Assembly (NCBI GenBank): GCA_004557285.1
Contig: SFEK01000024.1
Coordinates: 1 to 19,374 of the forward strand
Reading direction: 5' to 3'
Source: Bacteroidales bacterium
GTDB taxonomy: Bacteria > Bacteroidota > Bacteroidia > Bacteroidales > Bacteroidaceae
DNA length: 19,374 bases
Shown here: positions 8,180 through 16,055 of the stretch, piece by piece
Layout of the letters: each line of letters opens with the position of its first letter
Position numbering within the stretch: the first letter of the stretch is position 1
Notes under the pieces: generated by a model
What the model was told of the DNA's origin: nothing
The model's database searches: none
The model's input: the letters and a program-made list of their open reading frames with translations, nothing else
Position numbers and translations under genes: made by a program

Positions 8180-10672
8180 ATGAACTACAAGAAAACCATA
8201 TCCACCTTCACCCTGGCCATGGCACTATGCATGGGCATCGGCCATGCCAAGGGTCATCAGGCGTCATCGCTGAACAACATCATCAAGCCACAGCCTTCTG
8301 CCCATGTGCTGTGGTATGACAAGCCTGCCACCACATGGACCGAAGCACTGCCCATCGGCAACAGTCGACTGGGGGCCATGATTTTCGGCGTGCCGTCGGC
8401 CGAACGACTGCAACTCAACGAGGAGACCATCTGGGCCGGACGCCCCAACAACAATGCCAACCCTGAAGCCTTGGAATACCTGCCCAAGGTGCGCCAGCTG
8501 GTGTGGGAGGGCAAATACAAGGAGGCACAAGACATGGCCACCAAGCATGTGCAGGCACAGACCAACTCGGGCATGCCCTACCAACCCTTTGGCGACCTGT
8601 TCATCAACTTCCCGGGCATTCACCAATACCAGAATTATTACCGCGAACTGAGCCTCGACTCGGCCCGCGCCGTGATACGCTATACGGCCGACGGCGTGGA
8701 ATACCGGCGTGAATACATCTCATCGCTTGCCGACAATGTCATTGCCGTGCACCTCACCGCCAGCAAACCGGGCATGATCACCTGCAATGCCATGATGACT
8801 TCACCGCAACAGGATGTCAGCATACGCTCCGAAAAAGACGAGATTGTGCTCAGCGGTGTCAGCGGATGGCACGAAGGACTCAAAGGCAAGGTGACCTTCA
8901 CGGGGCGCGCCACCGCCCGTATCAAAGGGGGGCGCATGAGCAGCGACAATGGTGTGCTGCAGATTTCAGGAGCCGACGAGGCCACCATCTACCTCACCAT
9001 CGCCACCTGTTTCAAGCATTACGACGACATCAGCGGCAACGACACCCTGCAGTCTGAAAACACCCTGCGACAGGCCGCGCTGCACGATTTCAGTTCTCTG
9101 AAAACGGCTCACACCCAACGCTACCAACAGCTCTACAACAGGGTGAAGCTGCGCCTGGGCAACGACCACTTTGCCCACATCACCACCGACAACCGTGTGG
9201 CCAACTTCAAACAAAACAACGACCTGCACCTGGCAGAAACCTATTTCCAGTTTGGCCGCTACCTGCTCATCTGCACCTCGCAGCCCGGCACTCAGCCTCC
9301 CACCCTGCAGGGCATATGGAACGACAAGATGCTGCCTTCATGGGACAGCAAATACACCTGCAACATCAACCTCGAAATGAATTACTGGCCGGCAGAGGTC
9401 ACCAATCTTTCAGAACTCACCGAACCGCTGCTCAGTCTTGTCGAGGATGTGAGCCAGACAGGACGTCAATCGGCACGCATCATGTATGGCGCCGACGGAT
9501 GGGTGCTGCACCACAACACCGACCTTTGGCGTGTGACTGGTGCCATCGACAAAGCCCCCTCCGGACTGTGGCCCACCGGTGGCGCATGGTTGAGCCAGCA
9601 CGTCTGGGAACATTATCTATATACCGGCGACAAGCAACATCTGGCGCATTTCTATCCCATCATGGAGAATGCGGCACGCTTCCTCAACCAAATCATGGTG
9701 CGCGAACCCCGCACCAATCATTGGGTGATATGCCCAAGTCTGTCGCCTGAAAACCAACATCCTTTCAATGCCACAACGGCTGCCGGTGTCACCATGGACA
9801 ACGAACTGGTGTATGACCTCTTCAACCATGTCATCGATGCCGCCGAAATCCTTGGCAAGAAAGCAGGCAACACGCTGCTCGACAGCCTCAGCAACAAGCT
9901 CACCGGACTTGTACCCTTGCAGACAGGACGCTGGGGACAGTTGCAGGAATGGATGGACGATTGGGACAATCCTGACGACATCCACCGCCATGTGTCTCAC
10001 CTGTATGCACTCTATCCCAGCAACCAGATATCTCCCTTCCACACACCCGAACTGACCGCTGCCGCACGCCAGTCGCTCATCCACCGTGGCGACCCTTCCA
10101 CAGGATGGAGCATGGGATGGAAAGTGTGCCTGTGGTCGCGCCTGCTCGACGGCAACCACGCCTGGAAACTGATAGGCGACCAACTCACACTGGTGCGCAA
10201 CGAGAAGAAGAAGGGTGGCACCTACCCCAACCTGTTTGATGCCCATCCCCCATTCCAGATCGACGGCAACTTCGGTTGCACGGCAGGCATTGCCGAGATG
10301 CTGCTGCAGAGCCACGACGGTTTTGTATATCTGCTGCCAGCCATCCCCGATGCCTGGCAAGAGGGCGAGGTGAGCGGACTGAAGGCTCGTGGCGGTTTTG
10401 AGGTGGCCATGGCGTGGAAAGACGGTCAGCTGACCCAAGCCACCGTCACCTCTACCCTGGGAGGCAACCTGCGCATCCGTTCGGCAGTGCCGCTGAAAGG
10501 ACTGAAAGTGGCCAAGGGCACCAACAAGAACCCCTTCTACGACTTTCCTTCTGATGTCAAGCAGCGTGTCAACTATCCCGAGCGCATCCAACCGCTGCCT
10601 GCACTACAGACCACCTACCTGTATGACATCCCCACCAAGAAGGGACAAACCATTGTGCTCACCGCCAAATAA
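8180..10672 (+). CDS. GH95 alpha-L-galactosidase/alpha-L-fucosidase, exported
   Basis: This 830-residue enzyme opens with a probable signal peptide (about 1-23) and then the typical GH95 N-terminal beta-sandwich (WTEALPIGNSRLGAMIFG at 53-70, EETIWAGRP at 81-89). The (alpha/alpha)6 catalytic barrel carries the family motifs: NINLEMNYWPAE with N395 and N397, PSLSPEN with general acid E524, and PFQIDGNFG with D695, equivalent to the Asn/Asp pair and Glu of the inverting Bifidobacterium fucosidase AfcA. A C-terminal beta-sandwich domain starts near 715. GH95 enzymes hydrolyse alpha-1,2-L-fucose or alpha-L-galactose. With these neighbours, L-galactose of RG-II chain A is the likelier substrate (B. 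theta BT1010 has that role, from memory); xyloglucan fucose is the alternative. Length and motifs are intact. It lies 62 bp before the GH140-like gene. Confidence 0.93.
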   Translation: MNYKKTISTFTLAMALCMGIGHAKGHQASSLNNIIKPQPSAHVLWYDKPATTWTEALPIGNSRLGAMIFGVPSAERLQLNEETIWAGRPNNNANPEALEYLPKVRQLVWEGKYKEAQDMATKHVQAQTNSGMPYQPFGDLFINFPGIHQYQNYYRELSLDSARAVIRYTADGVEYRREYISSLADNVIAVHLTASKPGMITCNAMMTSPQQDVSIRSEKDEIVLSGVSGWHEGLKGKVTFTGRATARIKGGRMSSDNGVLQISGADEATIYLTIATCFKHYDDISGNDTLQSENTLRQAALHDFSSLKTAHTQRYQQLYNRVKLRLGNDHFAHITTDNRVANFKQNNDLHLAETYFQFGRYLLICTSQPGTQPPTLQGIWNDKMLPSWDSKYTCNINLEMNYWPAEVTNLSELTEPLLSLVEDVSQTGRQSARIMYGADGWVLHHNTDLWRVTGAIDKAPSGLWPTGGAWLSQHVWEHYLYTGDKQHLAHFYPIMENAARFLNQIMVREPRTNHWVICPSLSPENQHPFNATTAAGVTMDNELVYDLFNHVIDAAEILGKKAGNTLLDSLSNKLTGLVPLQTGRWGQLQEWMDDWDNPDDIHRHVSHLYALYPSNQISPFHTPELTAAARQSLIHRGDPSTGWSMGWKVCLWSRLLDGNHAWKLIGDQLTLVRNEKKKGGTYPNLFDAHPPFQIDGNFGCTAGIAEMLLQSHDGFVYLLPAIPDAWQEGEVSGLKARGGFEVAMAWKDGQLTQATVTSTLGGNLRIRSAVPLKGLKVAKGTNKNPFYDFPSDVKQRVNYPERIQPLPALQTTYLYDIPTKKGQTIVLTAK

Positions 10673-10734
10673 CCCTTCATGTTCAACGACATACATCACA
10701 ACATCCGACAAATAAACAAAAAAATAATACCACT

Positions 10735-12165
10735 ATGAAGAATAGACTGATGATTGCCGCCCTGATGGTGCTCGCCACCCTCAACACCTTTGCGGCAGGT
10801 AAGATTTACAAGCCATGGAGCAATGGCCCATTGAAAGTGTCTGACAACAACCTCTACATCGTGCACGAAAACGGCACCCCGTTTTTCTGGATGGGCAACA
10901 CCGCATGGCTGCTGCCCGAACGCCTCAACCGCGAGGAGGCCGCCTACTTCCTGTCGAAAGACCGCGAAGCCGGATACAATGTGGAGCAGATACAGGTGCT
11001 CAATGCCATCCCCACATTCAATGTCTATGGCCACCAGGCCAACAATGCCGAATTTGACTTCAGCAAGGTGTCAAAACCCGGTGTCTATGGCTACTGGGAG
11101 CATCTCGACTATATTGTCGATGTGGCCGAGCAAAACGGCATCTACATCGCCATGGACTGCATCTGGGGTTCCATGCTCAAACAGATGGACGTGAAGAAGG
11201 CCGAGTCGCTGGGCAAGTTCCTCGCCCAGCGCTACAAAGACAAGCCCAACATCATCTGGATGATCGGCGGCGATATCATGGGCGACAAATCCCCTGAGGT
11301 ATGGGATGCCATGGCCCGTGCCATCAAGAAAATCGACAAAAACCACATCATGACATTCCACCCGAGAGGTAGAACCACCTCGGCCTGGTGGTACAACGAC
11401 CGCGAATGGATGGATTTCAACATGTTCCAGAGCGGACACCGCCGCTATGGACAACGCAACGGCGACGGCGACTACACCATCAAGGACAACACCGAAGAAG
11501 ACAACTGGAGATATGTGGATATGAGTTTTGAGAAAGAACCGCTGCGCCCTGTCATCGACGGCGAACCATCGTACGAGGACATTCCGCAGGGCCTGCACGA
11601 TTTCTCCGCCCCCCGCTGGCAAGACTATGACGTGCGCCGCTATGCCTACTGGGCCGTGTTCGGCGGCTGCTTCGGCCACACCTACGGCCACAACTCGGTG
11701 ATGCAGTTCATCCGTCCCGGACTGGGAGCATCGTTCGGTGCTGAGAAACCGTGGTGGGATGCCATGAAAGACCCCGGCTATAACCAGATGAAATACCTCA
11801 AATGGCTCATCCTGTCGTTCCCCTTCACCGAGCGCAGGGCCGACCAGAGCATCATCGCCGGTGCAAACGGCGAACGCTACGACCGCATCATCGCCACACG
11901 CGGCAACGACTACCTCTTGGTATATAACTACAGCGGCAAACCCATGGACATCGACCTGGGCAAAATCAGCGGCAGCAAGAAGAAGGTGTGGTGGATGAAC
12001 CCCACCAACGGCCAACTGACTTATCTCGGCGAATACGAGAGCAAGATGACCACCTTCACCTACGACGGAGCCTACCTGCGCGAATCCGACCGTGTGCTCA
12101 TCGCCATTGATGCCAACAAAGATTATATCAGCACAGCTGACACACAAATACCTGAAAAGCAATGA
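10735..12165 (+). CDS. GH140-type apiosidase (DUF4038 family), exported
   Basis: This 476-residue protein has a signal peptide (1-21) and a DUF4038 TIM barrel, recognisable from GTPFFWMGNTAW (47-58) near its start. D180 in WMIGGD and E277 in DGEPSYED sit at the expected acid/base and nucleophile positions. Their spacing of 97 residues equals that of the pair I recall for B. theta BT1012 (D187/E284), the founding GH140 apiosidase. The last ~110 residues (from about 365) look like the beta-sandwich 'putative collagen-binding' domain that usually follows DUF4038. GH140 cuts the beta bond between D-apiose and galacturonic acid, releasing RG-II chains A and B from the backbone. Its stop overlaps the start of the next gene by four bases (ATGA), suggesting translational coupling. 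Assignment to the fold is firm; apiose specificity rests on family and context. Confidence 0.87.
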   Translation: MKNRLMIAALMVLATLNTFAAGKIYKPWSNGPLKVSDNNLYIVHENGTPFFWMGNTAWLLPERLNREEAAYFLSKDREAGYNVEQIQVLNAIPTFNVYGHQANNAEFDFSKVSKPGVYGYWEHLDYIVDVAEQNGIYIAMDCIWGSMLKQMDVKKAESLGKFLAQRYKDKPNIIWMIGGDIMGDKSPEVWDAMARAIKKIDKNHIMTFHPRGRTTSAWWYNDREWMDFNMFQSGHRRYGQRNGDGDYTIKDNTEEDNWRYVDMSFEKEPLRPVIDGEPSYEDIPQGLHDFSAPRWQDYDVRRYAYWAVFGGCFGHTYGHNSVMQFIRPGLGASFGAEKPWWDAMKDPGYNQMKYLKWLILSFPFTERRADQSIIAGANGERYDRIIATRGNDYLLVYNYSGKPMDIDLGKISGSKKKVWWMNPTNGQLTYLGEYESKMTTFTYDGAYLRESDRVLIAIDANKDYISTADTQIPEKQ

Positions 12166-15100
12166 ACATGAACCTGTTTGTCCTTTCACGGGAAAACCTA
12201 TACGGGAGATGTGCGCTCATCGCCCTGACACTTACCCTGTGCCTCAACCTGCAGGCAGCAAGAAAGAAGACGGCCAAAAAGGCCGTCTTTCCCGTATCTG
12301 TCACCGAACTTAAAACCGAACGCATGGTCAGCCCCATGAGCATCGATACCCCTACTCCACGACTGGGCTGGATCATCACGTCGCAGCAAAAGGATGTGAT
12401 GCAGACTTCCTGCCACATCATCGTGGCCTCGACGGCTGAAAAGGCCGAAAAACTGGAGGGCGACCTGTGGGATGTCACCCTGCCCGGCGACCGCTCGCAG
12501 TGGATTACCTACGCCGGCAAGACCCTGGTCAGCAACACCCGCTGCTTCTGGCGTGTGCAGGTGAGCACCACCAAGGGCGAGTCGGCATGGAGCGACATCG
12601 CCACCTGGAACGTGGGTCTGCTCACCGAGAGCGACTGGAGCGGACAATGGATTGGTCTCGACCAACCCATGCCTTGGGATGTCGAGGATGTCCACAGCCA
12701 ACTCAGTTCGCGCTATCTGCGCACAGAGTTCAAACTCGACAAGGAGGTGCGCCGTGCCACCCTCTATATCAGCGGTCTGGGACTCTATGAAGCGTTTATC
12801 AACGGACAAAAAGTGGGCGAGGATGTATTGGCACCCGCACCCACCGACTATCGACGCACCGTGCTCTACAACGCCTACGACGTGACGGCCATGCTTGCTG
12901 CCGACAACGCCATCGGCGTAACCCTGGGCAACGGCCGTTTCTACACCATGCAGCAGAAGAAAAAGCCCTATAAAATCACCAACTTCGGCTATCCCAAACT
13001 GCGTGCCAATCTCATCGTCGAATTTGCCGACGGCTCTCGCAAGGTGATAGCCACCAGCAACAAGTGGAAACTGAATGCCGACGGTGCCATCCGCTCAAAC
13101 AACGAGTATGACGGGGAGATTTATGATGCCCGCAAGGAATTCGGCGCATGGACACAACCGGGCTTCAACGACAAGCAGTGGAGCACCGCCGAACGGGTGG
13201 CCCTGCCCTACGGCACGCTCCGGGGTGCCATGAGTCCCAACATGAAGGTGGTGCGCACCCTTAAGCCGGTCAGCATCAACCGTATAGGCGACAAACTCAT
13301 CATCGACTTCGGACAAAACATGGCAGGATGGGTCAAGTCGCGCATCTCAAAGGTCAACGCCGGCGACACCGTGACCATCCGCTATGCCGAGAAACTCGAT
13401 TCGGCAGGACAGCTCTACCGTGTCAACCTGCGTCATGCCCTCTCCACCGACCATTATGTGGCCTGCGGCAACGAAGACGGCCGCTGGTGGTCGCCCGTGT
13501 TCTCCTACCACGGTTTCCGCTATGCCGAAATCACCGGTTTGCCACAGGCTGTCATCACCGACTTCATCGCCGAGGTGGTGAGCGACGAGATGGAACAGAC
13601 GGGCACATTCTGCTCATCAGACACCACACTCAACAAGGTGTTCAACAATGCGGTGTGGGGCATTCTCGGCAATTATAAAGGTATGCCGGTTGACTGTCCG
13701 CAACGCGACGAGCGTCAGCCCTGGTTGGGCGACCGCACCCGCGGCTGCTTCGGCGAGGCTTTTGTCTTCGACAACAACAAGCTATACGCCAAATGGACGC
13801 GCGACATCACCGAGGCCCAGCGTGAAGACGGCTGCATCCCCGATGTGGCTCCCGCCTACTGGAACTATTACAGCGACAACGTGACATGGCCTGCCGCACT
13901 GCCCTTTGCCATGGAGATGATGCTCAACCAATATGGCGACGATGAACCGGTGCGCCGCTTCTATCCCCAGGTGAAACTGTGGCTCAACCACCTGAAGACA
14001 CAATATGCCCAAGACGGCATCATGCCTCGCGACAAATATGGCGACTGGTGTGTACCGCCAGAAGACATCAAGATGATACACAGCCAAGACCCCAATCGCA
14101 AGACCGACGGTACGCTCATCGCCACAGCCTACTATTACCGTCTTTACAAGACGATGGAACGCTTTGCCCGCGTGCAGGGCCTTACCGACGACATCAGGAA
14201 ATATGCCACTGAGGCCGAAAGGGTGAAAAAGGCTTTCAACAAACGTTTCCTCACGGTGAACAAGGGCACAGCCTTAGTGCCCGGCCACCTGCTCTATCCC
14301 GACAGCACCTTCTATGGCAACAACACCGTCACCGCCAACCTGCTGCCGCTGGCCTTCGGCATGATCGACGACGACGATGTGCGCCAGCAAGTGGAGAAAA
14401 ACATCATCAAGAACATCATCACCGACAACAAGGGGCACATCTCTTGTGGCGTCATCGGCGTGCAATGGCTCATGCACGGTCTCACCGACATGCACCGCAG
14501 CGACATCGCCTGGCTGCTGGCCACCAACAAGAAATATCCCTCATGGGGCTATATGGCCGAAAAAGGGGCCACCACCATCTGGGAACTGTGGAACGGCGAC
14601 ACGGCAAGTCCAAAGATGAACAGCGGCAACCATGTCATGCTGCTCGGCGACCTCGTGTCGTGGCTGTTTGAAGACCTGGGTGGCATCCAGAGCGACGAGG
14701 CGCAGCCGGGCTTCAAGCATATCATCCTGAATCCCGACTTCAGCGTCGACGAGATTGACGACATCAACACCTCCTACAAGTCGGTCTATGGCCCCATCGT
14801 GAGCCGTTGGAAGAAAAACGACGGCCAACTGTTCTGGCATGTCGAGATTCCCGCCAACACCACAGCCACCCTGCACATGCCCGACGGCACGACCAAAGAC
14901 CTGGGTTCAGGTGTTTACGACCTCCAGGAACCGCTGCCGCTGAGCCACGAGGCCATTGTCGAAGACGAGTTCCTCTACACCAAAGCCTCATTCCCCGAAT
15001 GTCACTCTGCCACCATTGCCGAAACCACCAACGGCGACCTTGTGGCCACCTATTTCGGAGGCACCAAGGAGCGCAATCCCGATGTCTGCATCTGGACCAG

Positions 15101-16031
15101 TCGCAAACCCAAGGGCAGCACCGAGTGGCAGGCACCACAACTGGTGGCCGACGGTGTGTTCAAAACGGGCAGCGAAGAGGCCCAGCTGGCAGGACTCTCT
15201 GGCATCGACAGCACAACAGCTGCGGCCGACAAGGGCCCCATCCTCGACAAGAACATCCGCAAGCATCCCAAGGGCTATCAGCGCAAGGCCTGCTGGAATC
15301 CCGTCATCTACCAAGTGCCCGGCGGCGAACTGCAGATTTATTTCAAAATCGGCAGCAGCGTGTCCGACTGGACCGGATGGGTCATACGCTCCAAGGATGG
15401 CGGCAAGACATGGAGCAAGCGCGAACCTCTGCCCACCGGCTTCCTCGGCCCCATCAAGAACAAGCCTCTGCTGAGCAACGGACGTCTCATTGCCCCCACC
15501 AGTATTGAGAAAGGTGGATGGCGACTGTATTTCGAATACTCCGACGATATGGGCAAGACATGGCAACGCACCGACTATGTGCAGGCCGACGAAGGTGTGC
15601 TGTGCATACAGCCCGCCATTCTGCAACTGGCCGACGGCCGTCTGGCTGCCGTGGCACGCACCCGCAGCGAGCATGTGGCCATCACCTACAGCAGCGACAA
15701 CGGCACCACATGGAGCAAGGTGAAACTCATCGACACGCCCAACAACAACAGTGGTCTCGACGCCGTGACGCTTGCCAACGGACAGCATGTCATGATATGC
15801 AACGAAAAGCCCATCCCCCACGGCATCAAAAACGGCAAGGGCGCACGCACGCCGCTCTCGCTCATGCGCTCTGCCGACGGCGAACACTGGTCGCACTGGA
15901 TGACGCTCGAAGACTCACCCATCAGCCAATACTCCTACCCCTCCATCATCCAGACCAGCGACGGACACATCCATTGCATCTACACCTGGAGAAGACAGCG
16001 CATCAAGCATGTGGAGGTGACGACAGACTAA
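12162..16031 (+). CDS. GH78 alpha-L-rhamnosidase fused to a GH33/BNR sialidase-like domain
   Basis: This 1289-residue exported fusion has a signal peptide with its core near 17-32; an in-frame ATG at 12168 is an alternative start. Residues about 45-925 are a full GH78 rhamnosidase: N-terminal beta domains, then an (alpha/alpha)6 barrel with the acidic cluster DCPQRDER (511-518, likely acid E517), GD at 523-524, the probable base E808 in TIWELW, and a C-terminal beta-sandwich. Residues 931-1289 are a BNR_2-type six-bladed propeller with Asp boxes SKDGGKTW (1077), SDDMGKTW (1127), SSDNGTTW (1177) and SADGEHW (1237). The usual sialidase FRIP arginine motif is replaced by FPECH (944-948). In RG-II, chain C is L-Rha linked to Kdo, and GH33 includes Kdo hydrolases, so the two domains could take off that disaccharide in order. 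Its start overlaps the GH140-like gene; 24 bp separate it from GH2. Confidence 0.9.
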   Translation: MNMNLFVLSRENLYGRCALIALTLTLCLNLQAARKKTAKKAVFPVSVTELKTERMVSPMSIDTPTPRLGWIITSQQKDVMQTSCHIIVASTAEKAEKLEGDLWDVTLPGDRSQWITYAGKTLVSNTRCFWRVQVSTTKGESAWSDIATWNVGLLTESDWSGQWIGLDQPMPWDVEDVHSQLSSRYLRTEFKLDKEVRRATLYISGLGLYEAFINGQKVGEDVLAPAPTDYRRTVLYNAYDVTAMLAADNAIGVTLGNGRFYTMQQKKKPYKITNFGYPKLRANLIVEFADGSRKVIATSNKWKLNADGAIRSNNEYDGEIYDARKEFGAWTQPGFNDKQWSTAERVALPYGTLRGAMSPNMKVVRTLKPVSINRIGDKLIIDFGQNMAGWVKSRISKVNAGDTVTIRYAEKLDSAGQLYRVNLRHALSTDHYVACGNEDGRWWSPVFSYHGFRYAEITGLPQAVITDFIAEVVSDEMEQTGTFCSSDTTLNKVFNNAVWGILGNYKGMPVDCPQRDERQPWLGDRTRGCFGEAFVFDNNKLYAKWTRDITEAQREDGCIPDVAPAYWNYYSDNVTWPAALPFAMEMMLNQYGDDEPVRRFYPQVKLWLNHLKTQYAQDGIMPRDKYGDWCVPPEDIKMIHSQDPNRKTDGTLIATAYYYRLYKTMERFARVQGLTDDIRKYATEAERVKKAFNKRFLTVNKGTALVPGHLLYPDSTFYGNNTVTANLLPLAFGMIDDDDVRQQVEKNIIKNIITDNKGHISCGVIGVQWLMHGLTDMHRSDIAWLLATNKKYPSWGYMAEKGATTIWELWNGDTASPKMNSGNHVMLLGDLVSWLFEDLGGIQSDEAQPGFKHIILNPDFSVDEIDDINTSYKSVYGPIVSRWKKNDGQLFWHVEIPANTTATLHMPDGTTKDLGSGVYDLQEPLPLSHEAIVEDEFLYTKASFPECHSATIAETTNGDLVATYFGGTKERNPDVCIWTSRKPKGSTEWQAPQLVADGVFKTGSEEAQLAGLSGIDSTTAAADKGPILDKNIRKHPKGYQRKACWNPVIYQVPGGELQIYFKIGSSVSDWTGWVIRSKDGGKTWSKREPLPTGFLGPIKNKPLLSNGRLIAPTSIEKGGWRLYFEYSDDMGKTWQRTDYVQADEGVLCIQPAILQLADGRLAAVARTRSEHVAITYSSDNGTTWSKVKLIDTPNNNSGLDAVTLANGQHVMICNEKPIPHGIKNGKGARTPLSLMRSADGEHWSHWMTLEDSPISQYSYPSIIQTSDGHIHCIYTWRRQRIKHVEVTTD

Positions 16032-16055
16032 TCCTATCAGTTTTAAAAAAGCATT

